Part shown: positions 53,927 to 62,937 of the stretch, piece after piece
Layout: each line of letters starts with the position of its first letter
How positions within the stretch are numbered: position 1 is the first letter of the stretch
Source: CAVQGM01 sp963712065
GTDB lineage: Bacteria > Actinomycetota > Acidimicrobiia > Acidimicrobiales > Acidimicrobilacustridaceae
Direction: 5' to 3'
Assembly (NCBI GenBank): GCA_963712065.1
Contig: CAVQGM010000001.1
Span: 1,736,001-1,800,000, forward strand
Length of the DNA: 64,000 bases
The notes under the pieces: model-generated
Told to the model about the DNA's origin: nothing
The model's input: only the letters and a program-made list of their open reading frames with translations
The model's database searches: none
Made by a program: the position numbers and the translations under genes

Positions 53927-54757
53927 GTGCAGATCGGCATCCACCTCCCCCAGTACGGCCGCGTCGCCGGGCCCGACGCCGTGACCCGTGCCGCCCGCCA
54001 CGCCGAGGCCCTGGGCTTCGCCGGCGTGTGGGTCAGCGACCACCTCGTGCAGCCCGCCTCCCAGGCCTACCCGTCGCCCTACCTGTACGACCCGCTCGTC
54101 ACCCTCACCTGGGCGGCGGCGGTCACCGAGCAGGTCGACCTCGGCACCAGCGTGCTGGTCGTGCCCCAGCACAACCCGCTGGAGCTGGCCAACGCCCTGG
54201 CCAGCCTCGATCACCTGTCGGGTGGTCGGGTGATCGCCGGGGTCGGTGTCGGCTGGTCAGAGGGCGAGTTCTCCGCGCTCGGCTACGGCTTCGCCGATCG
54301 TGGGCGACGCACCGACGAGGCGATCCGGGTGTGGCGCACCGTGTGGCGCGACGACCCGGCCTCGTTCGCCGGCGACTACATGACCTTCGAAGAGCTCCGC
54401 GTGCTCCCTCAGCCGGCTCATGACATTCCCGTCTGGGTGGGCGGGAGCGGCGAGCGGGCCCATCGTCGGGCCGTCGAGCTGGGCGACGGGTTCCAGCTCA
54501 TCGGGCTGCCCCCCGACGAGGTCGCCGCACCCGTCGCCCGACTTCGGGCCGACCGCCCGGAGCCGGGGTTCGTCATCTCGCTGCGCACCGGGTGGGACCC
54601 GCAGGGGATGGAGCCGGACGTGATCCGCGCCGAGCTCGACGCCTACGAGAAGGCCGGCGTGTCCTACGCGGTCTGCGCGCCGTGGCGAACCACCACCGAC
54701 GAGTGGTTGCGCTCGATGGAGCTGCTCGCCGACCTGGCCGGCCTCGCTCCCCGCTGA
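53927..54757 (+). CDS. LLM-class (luciferase-like) F420-dependent oxidoreductase
   Basis: 276 residues from a GTG. IGIHLPQYGRVAGPDAVTRA, GFAGVWVSDHLVQPAS, TSVLVVPQHNPLELANALA, SGGRVIAGVGVGWSEGEFSA and DIPVWVGGSGERAHRRA are the TIM-barrel blocks of F420-dependent LLM enzymes. It likely uses F420 (or FMN) for redox of a ketone, alcohol or unsaturated substrate. Its proximity to a BVMO suggests a shared xenobiotic or terpenoid-like oxidation pathway. Convergent with purU (23 bp). Confidence 0.9.
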   Translation: MQIGIHLPQYGRVAGPDAVTRAARHAEALGFAGVWVSDHLVQPASQAYPSPYLYDPLVTLTWAAAVTEQVDLGTSVLVVPQHNPLELANALASLDHLSGGRVIAGVGVGWSEGEFSALGYGFADRGRRTDEAIRVWRTVWRDDPASFAGDYMTFEELRVLPQPAHDIPVWVGGSGERAHRRAVELGDGFQLIGLPPDEVAAPVARLRADRPEPGFVISLRTGWDPQGMEPDVIRAELDAYEKAGVSYAVCAPWRTTTDEWLRSMELLADLAGLAPR

Positions 54758-54779
54758 GACGTCGGTCGGAGGGCCCTGG

Positions 54780-55622
54780 TCAGTCGAACAGCACGGTGCG
54801 CCCGGCGTAGGCGATGACGCGGTGCTCGAGGTGGGCCCGCACGGCCACGGCCAGCACCCGCGCCTCGAGCTCCCGACCGCGCCGGGCCATGTCGGCGGGG
54901 GTGTCGGCGTGGGAGACACGCACCACGTCCTGGGCGATGATCGGCCCCTGATCCAGGTCGGCGGTGATGTAGTGCGCCGTGGCGCCGATCAGCTTCACTC
55001 CCCGCTCCCACGCCTGCCGGTATGCGTCGGCCCCGACGAACGCCGGCAGGAACGAGTGGTGGATGTTGATCGTGCGGTCCCCGAACTCCTCGCAGAACGC
55101 GGGGGAGAGCACCCGCATGTAGCGGGCCAGCACGACCAGGTCGGGCTCGGTGGCGCGCAGGACGGAGGCCACCACCTCCTCCTGGGCGGCGCGCTCGCCG
55201 TCGACGACCGGTGCGTGGGCGAACGGGATCTCGAAGCGCTTCGCCGCACCCCGGTGGTCGTCGTGGTTGCCGATCACGATGCCGACCTCGGCGGGCAGGT
55301 CGCCGGTGGCGCACCGCCCGAGCAGGTCGTAGAGGCAGTGCGCCTCGCGGGAGACGAGGACGGCCAGGCGGGAGACGTCCGTCGGCTCGTGGAGCTCCCA
55401 GCGCATCGACCACCGCTCGGCCACCGTTGCGAAGGATCGGCGCAGGCGCGCGCCCGCGGCGGCGTGCTCGATCTCGACGCGCTGCAGGAAGAGGTCGTGC
55501 TCGGCGTCGCGGTACTGGCCGGCGTCGATGATGTTGCCGCCCTCGGCGGCCACCCACCCGGCGACGTCGGCGACGATGCCGGGCGCGTCGGGGCACACGA
55601 GCAACAGGACGGAGCGAGCCAC
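54780..55622 (-). CDS. purU: Formyltetrahydrofolate deformylase
   Basis: 280 residues from a GTG at 55622; TACGCT (55635-55630) ends 7 nt upstream, so the mRNA is likely leaderless. The N-terminal ACT-like domain has LLLVCPDAPGIVADVAGWVA. The C-terminal formyltransferase-fold domain has INIHHSFLPAFVGADAYRQA with the catalytic His and GATAHYITADLDQGPIIAQD with the Asp. It hydrolyses 10-formyl-THF to THF and formate, feeding purine synthesis and one-carbon balance. Divergent from the LPXTG gene by 69 bp; both promoters are in this gap. Confidence 0.95.
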   Translation of the reverse strand: MARSVLLLVCPDAPGIVADVAGWVAAEGGNIIDAGQYRDAEHDLFLQRVEIEHAAAGARLRRSFATVAERWSMRWELHEPTDVSRLAVLVSREAHCLYDLLGRCATGDLPAEVGIVIGNHDDHRGAAKRFEIPFAHAPVVDGERAAQEEVVASVLRATEPDLVVLARYMRVLSPAFCEEFGDRTINIHHSFLPAFVGADAYRQAWERGVKLIGATAHYITADLDQGPIIAQDVVRVSHADTPADMARRGRELEARVLAVAVRAHLEHRVIAYAGRTVLFD

Positions 55623-55690
55623 GGTCGGGAGCGTAGCGACGGGCGGGGAAGGGCTCGTCCGACGACGGGCGATCGGGTTACGGTGCAGGG

Positions 55691-56179
55691 GTGCTCGACC
55701 GCTCCGCCACCGAGCGTCTTCCCGCGACCCCGCCCGCCCGTCGACCGCGGCACGGTGGGCTGCTCGTCGTCGTCGTCGTGGCCGCCCTCGCCGGAGCCCT
55801 GTGGCTGTCGGTTCCCGACGCGGGGTCCGACGCGACCCTGGCATCGCTGCAGCTGTCGCCCGTCACCGGCGCGCGCCAACCCGACCTCGACCTCTCGGCG
55901 GTCACCGGCCAGGGCGTCTCGCAGGTGCTGACCGTCGAGGTGCCGGCGGGGGCGGTGGTCGGTCCGCCGGCGGTCCCGGGTGACGGGGTCGCGGCCGAGA
56001 ACCAGACCCAGGCGCCGCCGGACGCCGGTGAGGCCCGCCGCGGTCCGCTCCCGCGCACCGGCACCGGGCTCGCCCTGGCGGTGCTCGGCCTCCTCCTCCT
56101 GGCGTTGGGTGCGGCGATCTGGATCGCCGCCCGCCGACGCGGCGAGCGACCGGCGACGGAGCCCTCGGAGACCTCGTAG
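55691..56179 (+). CDS. Small surface protein with LPXTG sorting signal
   Basis: 162 residues from a GTG; TACGGT at 55679-55684 ends 6 nt upstream (leaderless). An N-terminal hydrophobic segment (about 22-40) is a signal peptide or anchor. Near the C-terminus, LPRTG (120-124) is followed by a hydrophobic stretch (126-147) and an Arg-rich tail, the classic sortase sorting signal. The intervening 75 residues (about 45-120) are low in aromatics and Pro/Gly rich. It would be cleaved by a sortase and attached to cell wall. No sortase is in the window. It stands 140 bp upstream of pstC. Confidence 0.75.
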   Translation: MLDRSATERLPATPPARRPRHGGLLVVVVVAALAGALWLSVPDAGSDATLASLQLSPVTGARQPDLDLSAVTGQGVSQVLTVEVPAGAVVGPPAVPGDGVAAENQTQAPPDAGEARRGPLPRTGTGLALAVLGLLLLALGAAIWIAARRRGERPATEPSETS

Positions 56180-56244
56180 CCCTCGACCTCGAGCTGAACT
56201 CGACCTCGAGGGTCGAGCGTCGGCTGCCGGTCGTACATCTGGCA

Positions 56245-56271
56245 TTCACCGGACGGGCGGCGTCGTTCACC
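56245..56271 (+). promoter_or_regulatory. Weak candidate PHO box upstream of pstC
   Basis: TTCACC occurs at 56245-56250 and again at 56266-56271 (GTTCACCTGGT), 49 nt before the pstC ATG. Spacing of 21 is close to, but not exactly, two 11-bp PHO-box repeats, so PhoP control is tentative. Confidence 0.35.
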
Positions 56272-56319
56272 TGGTCTTGGTCCTCGATTGGTTGCGGTGC
56301 GTGCTCGCCGGACCGTTCA

Positions 56320-57363
56320 ATGAGCGCGGTTCGTTCGAGCAGCGGAGTGCGAAGGTTGACGACGTCAGGTATCGACGTGTTGGAGCACGGTGGCGCGCGT
56401 CCGCCGTCCACCCGCACGCCGCGGGTGATCCACGACGACCCCGCGAAGATCGACCGCCGGTTCAACCAGATCACGTTGCTGTCGGGCATCTCCGTGCTGG
56501 TGCTGCTGGTCCTCGTCGGGTTCTTCCTCCTGTGGCAGAGCCGCGACGCCCTGAGCGAGATGGGTCTGTGGGGCTTCCTCACCGAGGAGAACTGGCGCAC
56601 CGACACGGTTCCCCCGCAGATCGGCGTGCTCGGCCTGCTCGTCGGCACCGTGCTCGTGGCCCTCGTCGCCATCGTGCTGGCGGTGCCGTTCAGCGTCCTG
56701 TGCGCCCTGTTCATCACCGAGTACGCCATCAACTTCCGCAAGTACCTCGTCGCCGTGGTCGATCTCCTCGCCGCGGTGCCGAGCCTGCTGTTCGGCCTGT
56801 GGGGCTTCCTGTTCCTCTCCGACCAGATCGTGCCGATCTCCCGCTGGCTCACCGACAACCTCGGGTTCATCCCGTTCTTCGAGACCGAGCCCGGCGCCAT
56901 CCTGTTCGGCTCGATCTTCATCGCCGGCATCGTCGTGGGCCTGATGGTCCTCCCGATCGTCACCTCGGTCGTGCGGGAGGTGTTCTCGCAGACGCCTCCG
57001 GGGGAGAAGGAGGCGGCCCTCGCGCTCGGGAGCACGCGGTGGGGGATGATCCGCACGGTCGTGCTGCCCTACGGACGCGGCGGCATCATCGGTGGCTCGA
57101 TGCTCGGCCTCGGACGGGCCCTCGGCGAGACCATCGCCGTCGCCCTGCTGCTCCCCGGGGTGCCCGAGGTGTCGATCCAGATCCTCGAGAACGGCGGCGC
57201 CACCGTCGCCGGCTTCATCGCCCAGCGGGCCGGCGCCGACGACTTCACCGTCTCGGGCCTCATGGCCGCCGGCCTGATCCTATTCATCATCACGCTCGGC
57301 ACGAACATGATCGCCTCGGTCGTGGTCAACCGCAGCCGCTCGGGCGTGGGGGTCGAGCTGTGA
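56320..57363 (+). CDS. pstC: Phosphate ABC transporter permease PstC
   Basis: 347 residues. An N-terminal cytosolic arm of about 45 residues, then six helices; RFNQITLLSGISVLVLLVLV opens helix 1. The ABC-permease EAA loop, GEKEAALALGSTRWGMIRTV, faces PstB. Its stop overlaps the PstA GTG by 4 nt, so translation is coupled. It forms the inner-membrane pore with PstA, driven by PstB, and delivers phosphate from PstS-type binding proteins. Located after an LPXTG gene, with a weak PHO-box-like signal at 56245. Confidence 0.95.
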   Translation: MSAVRSSSGVRRLTTSGIDVLEHGGARPPSTRTPRVIHDDPAKIDRRFNQITLLSGISVLVLLVLVGFFLLWQSRDALSEMGLWGFLTEENWRTDTVPPQIGVLGLLVGTVLVALVAIVLAVPFSVLCALFITEYAINFRKYLVAVVDLLAAVPSLLFGLWGFLFLSDQIVPISRWLTDNLGFIPFFETEPGAILFGSIFIAGIVVGLMVLPIVTSVVREVFSQTPPGEKEAALALGSTRWGMIRTVVLPYGRGGIIGGSMLGLGRALGETIAVALLLPGVPEVSIQILENGGATVAGFIAQRAGADDFTVSGLMAAGLILFIITLGTNMIASVVVNRSRSGVGVEL

Positions 57364-58595
57364 CCATCGACATCACCGACGGCACGGTCTCGGCGGCGAC
57401 GTCGGGTGACGGGTCCGAGACGCAGTCGACCCGGGTGTCGCCCCGTCCCACCCGTCGCCCGGTGCCTCGCCGCCCCCGTGAGTTCACGTCGACCGACGTG
57501 TGGACGGTCGTCGGGTCGGCGGTCAGCGCCATCTGCCTCAACTGGCTGCTGCTGGGGCTGCTCACCAGCGGGGCGAGCTGGTTCGGATTCCTGCTCTGCG
57601 CCTACGTGACCTTCCTCGTGATCTTCGCCATCGTCACCAACGAGCGCCTCGGCCGCCTGGTCGCCGTCGACCGGGTCATGACGGTGATCGTCGTGTCGGC
57701 CGCCATCGTGGTCCTGGTGCCGCTCATCTTCCTGGTCGGCTACATCATCGCCCGGGGCATCCAGGCGTTCCGCTTCGCCTTCTTCGTCGAGGACCAGGCC
57801 GGCATCACGCCCCAGATGCCGTCGACGGCCGGCGGTGGGTCCCACGCCATCGTCGGCACCATCGTGCAGGTCAGCCTGGCGCTCCTGTGGTCGCTTCCCC
57901 TCGGCCTCGCCGCCGCGGTGTTCCTGAACGAGACCCGCAGCAAGTGGCGGCGGCCGGTGCGGATCTTCGTCGACGCCATGAGCGGGCTTCCCTCGATCGT
58001 CGCCGGTCTGTTCATCTTCGCCACCCTGATCCTGCCGTTCGCCCAGAGCGACAACCCGCTGTTCGGCTTCAACGGGTTCATGGCCAGCCTGGCCCTCGCC
58101 ATCGTGATGCTGCCGACGGTCACCCGAACCGTCGAGGTGGTGCTCCGCCTGGTGCCCGACGGCCTGCGCGAGGCGAGCCTCGCCATGGGCGCGTCGCGGG
58201 CCCGCACCGTGTGGTCGGTGGTGTTCCCGACCGCCCGCACCGGCATCACCACCGCGGTGGTGCTCGGCATCGCCCGCATCGTGGGGGAGACGGCACCGCT
58301 GCTCTACACCGCGTTCGGCTACGACCTCATGAACAGCAACCCGTTCAGGGGCGCCCAGGAGAGCCTGCCCCTCTTCGTCTACCGCAACATCCGCAAGCCC
58401 GACGTGGCCGCCATCGAGCGCGGCTTCGCCGGTGCCCTCGTGCTCATGATCATCGTGCTGGTGCTGTTCGCGCTGGCGCGCTTCATCGGCCGCGACAAGT
58501 CGAAGCGCCGCGGCTCGAAGTCGAGGCTCGGGGTCGACCGCGGCGACCTCGTCGCCGCCGAGCTCAACGTGATGGAAGGAAGCCAGGTCCGATGA
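57360..58595 (+). CDS. pstA: Phosphate ABC transporter permease PstA
   Basis: 411 residues from the GTG at 57360. A 45-residue polar N-terminus, Arg/Pro rich (RPTRRPVPRRPREF), precedes eight or so helices, two more than the usual six, with the first two forming an extra hairpin (residues about 50-95). The EAA loop is GLREASLAMGASRARTVWSV. It pairs with PstC. The stop overlaps the PstB ATG (ATGA). Confidence 0.93.
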   Translation: MTIDITDGTVSAATSGDGSETQSTRVSPRPTRRPVPRRPREFTSTDVWTVVGSAVSAICLNWLLLGLLTSGASWFGFLLCAYVTFLVIFAIVTNERLGRLVAVDRVMTVIVVSAAIVVLVPLIFLVGYIIARGIQAFRFAFFVEDQAGITPQMPSTAGGGSHAIVGTIVQVSLALLWSLPLGLAAAVFLNETRSKWRRPVRIFVDAMSGLPSIVAGLFIFATLILPFAQSDNPLFGFNGFMASLALAIVMLPTVTRTVEVVLRLVPDGLREASLAMGASRARTVWSVVFPTARTGITTAVVLGIARIVGETAPLLYTAFGYDLMNSNPFRGAQESLPLFVYRNIRKPDVAAIERGFAGALVLMIIVLVLFALARFIGRDKSKRRGSKSRLGVDRGDLVAAELNVMEGSQVR

Positions 58596-59491
58596 GCGAC
58601 ACCGTCGCGCCACCGCCACCGCCACCGCCACCGCCGCCCGCCACCTCCGTCGGCGGCAACGGCGTCTCCCCGACGCCGGTGCCCACCACTCGGGCCAAGC
58701 TCGAGGGCGGCCCGCCTCCGGGAGCCGCCACCGTCGAGGCGCGCGACGCCTGCGCCTGGTTCGGTGACCACCTCGTGCTCGAGGGCGTCGACCTGGTGAT
58801 GAAGGCCGGCCACGTCACGTCGCTCATCGGCCCCTCGGGCTGCGGCAAGTCGACGTTCCTGCGGCTGCTCAACCGCATGCACGAGCTCGTGCCCGGCGCT
58901 GCCCTCGACGGCGAGATCCTCCTCGACGGCGAGGACATCTACGCCCAGGGGCGACGGGCCCAGCTCGTCCGCATGCGCATCGGCATGGTGTTCCAGAAGC
59001 CGAACCCGTTCCCGGCCATGACCATCAAGGAGAACGTGCTGTCCGGGCTCAAGCTGGCTCGGATCAAGTGCGACGACAAGGACGGCCTCGTCGAGGACTC
59101 GCTCGAGCGGGCCGGCCTGTGGCGGGAGGTGCGCGACCGCCTCGACCGGCCCGGCGGCGCCCTGTCCGGCGGCCAGCAGCAGCGGCTGTGCATCGCCCGG
59201 TCGCTGGCCGTGCAGCCCAACGTGTTGCTCATGGACGAGCCGTGCTCGGCCCTCGACCCCACGTCGACCCGTCGAATCGAGGACACCATCGAAGAGCTGC
59301 AGGGCCAGGTGACGATCGTGATCGTGACCCACAACATGCAGCAGGCCCAACGGGTGTCCGACTACTGCGCCTTCTTCCTCGCCGCCGAGAACGAACCCGG
59401 CTACCTGGTCGAGCAGGGCCCCACCGAGAAGATGTTCGCCGACCCCGACGATCCGAGGACGCGCGACTACGTGAGCGGGCGGTTCGGCTGA
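58592..59491 (+). CDS. pstB: Phosphate ABC transporter ATPase PstB
   Basis: 299 residues from ATG 58592. Walker A GPSGCGKST near residue 80-88, signature LSGGQQQRLCIARSLA, Walker B VLLMDEPCSALDP and the His-switch VTHNMQQAQR are intact; FQKPNPFPAM is the PstB-specific Q-loop. The N-terminal 45 residues form a Pro-rich extension with ten consecutive Pro encoded by a CCACCG repeat, absent from typical PstB (about 250 aa). It powers phosphate import. Its stop overlaps the next ATG (TGATG). Confidence 0.96.
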   Translation: MSDTVAPPPPPPPPPPATSVGGNGVSPTPVPTTRAKLEGGPPPGAATVEARDACAWFGDHLVLEGVDLVMKAGHVTSLIGPSGCGKSTFLRLLNRMHELVPGAALDGEILLDGEDIYAQGRRAQLVRMRIGMVFQKPNPFPAMTIKENVLSGLKLARIKCDDKDGLVEDSLERAGLWREVRDRLDRPGGALSGGQQQRLCIARSLAVQPNVLLMDEPCSALDPTSTRRIEDTIEELQGQVTIVIVTHNMQQAQRVSDYCAFFLAAENEPGYLVEQGPTEKMFADPDDPRTRDYVSGRFG

Positions 59492-61071
59492 TGCGCGCTG
59501 CTCGTTGGCCGGCGATCGCCGCGTTGCTGGGCCTGTTGTTGACGTTGACCCCCTGGGTGTCGTCGGCGCCGGCCGGCGCCGCCCCCGCGCCCATCAACGG
59601 GTCGGGCTCGACCTACGTCGCCCTCGCCATGCAGGAGTGGGTGGCCAACGCCCAGACCCGGGGCCTGAGCGTCAACTACCTGCCGACCGGCTCGCCTCCC
59701 GGTCTGACCTCGTTCGGCCAGAACCTGGTGGACTTCGCCGGGACCGAGGCCGAGTTCTCGGCCCTGTCGGCCCAGGATCCGCCACGCGGCTACCAGTACG
59801 TGCCGAGTGTCGCCGGCGCGGTGGCCGTCCAGTACAACATCCAGGACAAGGCCGGTCGCCGCGTCGACTACCTCCAGCTCTCGAAGCGGACGATCGCCCG
59901 CATCTTCACCGGCGACATCAGCCGGTGGAGCGACCCCGCCATCACCGCCGACAACGCCGGCATCGAGTTCCCCGACCAGCCCATCAACGTCGTGTACCGC
60001 GGCGGCCAGTCGGGCACCACGGCGCTGTTCTACGACTTCATCGCCAGCACCGCGCCCGACATCTTCGGTCCGTGGGCCGCCCGCAACAACTTCCCGACGA
60101 ACGTGCGCATCATCCAGCTCGACAGCTCGCCCGGTTTCGCCCCGAAGACCCAGGCGTTCGGCGGCTCCGACCAGATCGCCCAGTTCATCGCCGGCGGTGC
60201 GGGCCTGTGGAGCATCGGCTACAACGAGTTCGGCTACTCGAAGGTGTACAACACGCCCTCGGCGTACGTGCAGAACAACAACGGCGAGTGGCTGCTCCCG
60301 TTCGCGGCGAACATCTCGATCGCCCTCGAGGACGCCCGCCTCCGGCCCGATCTGTCCCAGGAGCTGTCCGGCGTCTACTCGAGCAGCCGACCGGGGGCCT
60401 ACCCGATCTCGGCCTACAGCTACATCGTCACCCAGTGCGCCCCGGCCGGTGACCGCCCGACCTGCAAGGGCAACTACACCAACACCGGCGTGGCCGAGAC
60501 CCTCACCACCTGGCTGCGCTACATCGCCTGCGAAGGCCAGACCACCATGGCCGACATCGGCTACTCCCCGCTGCCGCCCAACCTCTCCCAGGAGGTGGCC
60601 AACTCGATCGGCCGGATGAACGGCACCGCGCCGGAGCAGCTCAACGCCGACAACTGCGCCAACCCGCGCTTCCGCGGGATCGTCGGCGGTTCGAGCCCGC
60701 CGCCGCCGTTGGCCAACTTCACGCCCGAGGCGGGCGCCGGCGCTACCGCGGGGGGCGACCAGGCCGCGGCGTCGTCCGGTGCCGCAGGCGCAGCCGACTC
60801 GAGCGGCGCCGTCGACTCGGCGGCGGCGGCGGCAGCCGGCGCGGCCACCGGCGCCGGGGGCATCAAGGCCGTCGGCGGGGGCAGCGGCAAGTTCCGCTCG
60901 GCCGATCCCGTGCTGTACGACCGTCCGAGCTCGAGCACCTCGATGCTGCTGCCGGTCCTCCTGCTCGTCGCCGTGTTCGTGATCCCCCCGCTGCTGTTCG
61001 GCCGCAACCGGCGACTGGCCGGTGTCGTCCGCCGCAGCTCGGCACCCCCACCACCGGCCGGGGGGCCCTGA
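59491..61071 (+). CDS. pstS: Membrane-anchored PstS-like phosphate-binding protein
   Basis: 526 residues. A signal peptide (1-30) is followed by a periplasmic-binding-protein fold with INGSGSTYVALAMQEWV, RIFTGDISRWSDPAI, INVVYRGGQSGTTALFY and AGGAGLWSIGYNEFGY, all typical of the PstS/SphX phosphate-binding fold. After residue 415 the chain becomes Ala/Gly/Ser-rich (disordered), and a C-terminal helix near 485-505, with a basic PP-rich tail, anchors it. It is the last gene of a translationally coupled pstCABS operon. The C-terminal anchor replaces the usual lipobox, and is odd for PstS. Confidence 0.9.
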   Translation: MRAARWPAIAALLGLLLTLTPWVSSAPAGAAPAPINGSGSTYVALAMQEWVANAQTRGLSVNYLPTGSPPGLTSFGQNLVDFAGTEAEFSALSAQDPPRGYQYVPSVAGAVAVQYNIQDKAGRRVDYLQLSKRTIARIFTGDISRWSDPAITADNAGIEFPDQPINVVYRGGQSGTTALFYDFIASTAPDIFGPWAARNNFPTNVRIIQLDSSPGFAPKTQAFGGSDQIAQFIAGGAGLWSIGYNEFGYSKVYNTPSAYVQNNNGEWLLPFAANISIALEDARLRPDLSQELSGVYSSSRPGAYPISAYSYIVTQCAPAGDRPTCKGNYTNTGVAETLTTWLRYIACEGQTTMADIGYSPLPPNLSQEVANSIGRMNGTAPEQLNADNCANPRFRGIVGGSSPPPPLANFTPEAGAGATAGGDQAAASSGAAGAADSSGAVDSAAAAAAGAATGAGGIKAVGGGSGKFRSADPVLYDRPSSSTSMLLPVLLLVAVFVIPPLLFGRNRRLAGVVRRSSAPPPPAGGP

Positions 61072-61104
61072 CCGGTCCTCCCCCCTCTTCGTCCGAGCCT
61101 CTGA

Positions 61105-61126
61105 ACGCCCCTCCCTGGCGGGGCGT
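61105..61126. terminator. Hairpin after the pst operon
   Basis: ACGCCCC and GGGGCGT form a 7-bp stem with an 8-nt loop, 33 nt after the stop at 61071. There is no U-tract. Confidence 0.5.
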
Positions 61127-61175
61127 CCTGGCGCGTGCCGGCGCGGATGCCGAGCTCTCCGGCCGCCTCACGAAC

Positions 61176-61222
61176 GTTTCACCCGGCGTTTGCCGGTGGC
61201 CACCGGGGGCGTTCACCTCGGC
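61176..61222 (+). promoter_or_regulatory. PHO-box-like direct repeats upstream of the second PstS-like gene
   Basis: TTCACCCGGCG (61178), TTTGCCGGTGG (61189) and CCACCGGGGGC (61200) run at 11-bp spacing, followed by GTTCACCTCGG (61211). The 11-bp period and TTCACC units match the actinobacterial PhoP (PHO) box. It is 97 nt before the GTG at 61319. Confidence 0.55.
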
Positions 61223-61318
61223 GTGCGACAACAGCGGGGCCGCACTCGGCGTGCGATGTCCGTCGTCGAGCAAGGCGTGTGCAGACGTCTGTATCCCTTC
61301 CGAAAGGAACCCCAAGCT

Positions 61319-62923
61319 GTGAAGCGATCTCTCCTCAAGAAAGGACTGGCAGCAACCGCCGCGCTCGCTACTGCGGCCGGCTTGCTGAGCGTCACCAGTC
61401 CCGCCCAGGCGGCACCTCCTCCCGGGACGGTCATCATCGCGACCGCCGGCTCGGACACGACCGACGACCTGATGAACCAGCTCCTCACCAATCCCGATCC
61501 CAACGGGCCTGGTGACAACGGCCGGTACAACATCCGGGCGGTCTACAGCACCGGCAACGCCCTGTTCGTGCCGAGCGACGCGAACTGCAACACCGACAAC
61601 CGACCGGCGTCGAGCGGCAACTACGTCCAGCCACCCAACACGGGCATCGTCTACGGCAACGTGCCCGGCGCCACCGTCAACCCCAACGGGTCGACCGCCG
61701 GTCGCAACGCCCTGCGCGACTCGGTCAACAACCCCGACGCGGCCAAGAAGGGCTGCATCGACAACGCCCGGTCGTCGAGCGGCCCCCGTTCGGTGAGCCC
61801 CACGGGTGACAACGCCACGTTCGAGTACTACGCGCTCGGTCTGGACGTGCTGGGCATCGCCAGCCCGAGCCTGAACGCTCCGCTCGAGCTCACCCCGCTC
61901 GAGGTGTACGACATCTTCTTCTGCAACATCCGTGACTGGGCCACCGTGGGCGGCGCCCCGGGCCCGATCCAGCGGATCAACGTGCAGGCCGGCTCCGGCA
62001 CCGGTGACTTCTTCCGGGGCACGTTCCTCGGGAACACCGCCGTCGGCACCGTCCCCTCGGGCGTGGCCGCGGATCCGTCCAAGGGCGGCCCCGGCAACCC
62101 GACTGGCACCTGCCCCGACGCGCCGGCCCTGCAGGAGAACGACGCCACCGGCATCACCGCCGCCCAGTACCAGAACGCCATCCAGCCGTACTCGGCCGGC
62201 CAGTGGATCTTCCAGGGCAACAACTCCCTGAACCCCACGGTCGACAAGCGACGCGGCTCGCGCATCCTGAACCTGACCGCGGTGTCCGACGGCAACCCGA
62301 CGACCCGGAATGCGTCCGAGCCCATCTCGCTCGGCACCACCTCGGGCTCGACCACGATCACCTCGCCTGATCCCGACGGTGGTGGCCCCCTCGCCGCCCC
62401 CGAGCGGTTCACCAACGTGAACCAGGGTGCAACGGTCACCGGTACGGGCATCCCCGCCGGCGCCACGATCGTGTCGGTCACCAACCCGACCACCGCGGTC
62501 ATCTCCGCGGCCGCCACCGCGACGGGCACGGCGACCGACGCCCGGATCACCTCGATCCCGATCGTCCCGGTCACCTGGTTCACCGCCGGCCTCGGCTCGT
62601 GGCTGCCGGGTACGCCGTCGGGCACGAACCCGCGCGGTCCGGTCACCGAGGACCAGGTCGCGCTGAACAACGCGGCCGCGGACTACACCGGTGTCCGCCT
62701 CGTGTTCAACGTGCTCGACTCGAACTCGCCGAACTACCTCGACGCCCGTGCCATCGTCGGGTTCAACAACGTGCCGGCCGGGGCCAAGTCGCCGCTGTGC
62801 AACAACGCCAACGCCACGACGATCCGCTCGTCGGGCTTCGCGCCGCTGCCCACGACGGCGCCGGCCACCGTCGACCCGAACGCCAACCTGGCCGGGTCGA
62901 ACTGCCGCCGGTACAACCCCTAG
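61319..62923 (+). CDS. Secreted PstS-like substrate-binding protein with beta-sandwich insert
   Basis: 534 residues from a GTG at 61319 with AAAGGAA 8 nt upstream. Signal peptide 1-31 (cleavage AQA-AP). The mature part has IIATAGSDTTDDLMNQLL, LELTPLEVYDIFFCNIRDWA and VQAGSGTGDFFRGTFLG, which correspond to the ligand loops of PstS-type binding proteins. Between about residues 336 and 412 lies an insert (TVTGTGIPAGATIVSVT, TTAVISAAATATGTATDA) resembling the Thr/Ala-rich beta-sandwich repeats of phage and surface proteins. No membrane anchor or lipobox. It may act as a phosphate scavenger secreted under PhoP control. Confidence 0.75.
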   Translation: MKRSLLKKGLAATAALATAAGLLSVTSPAQAAPPPGTVIIATAGSDTTDDLMNQLLTNPDPNGPGDNGRYNIRAVYSTGNALFVPSDANCNTDNRPASSGNYVQPPNTGIVYGNVPGATVNPNGSTAGRNALRDSVNNPDAAKKGCIDNARSSSGPRSVSPTGDNATFEYYALGLDVLGIASPSLNAPLELTPLEVYDIFFCNIRDWATVGGAPGPIQRINVQAGSGTGDFFRGTFLGNTAVGTVPSGVAADPSKGGPGNPTGTCPDAPALQENDATGITAAQYQNAIQPYSAGQWIFQGNNSLNPTVDKRRGSRILNLTAVSDGNPTTRNASEPISLGTTSGSTTITSPDPDGGGPLAAPERFTNVNQGATVTGTGIPAGATIVSVTNPTTAVISAAATATGTATDARITSIPIVPVTWFTAGLGSWLPGTPSGTNPRGPVTEDQVALNNAAADYTGVRLVFNVLDSNSPNYLDARAIVGFNNVPAGAKSPLCNNANATTIRSSGFAPLPTTAPATVDPNANLAGSNCRRYNP

Positions 62924-62937
62924 TCCCACGCACCGCA

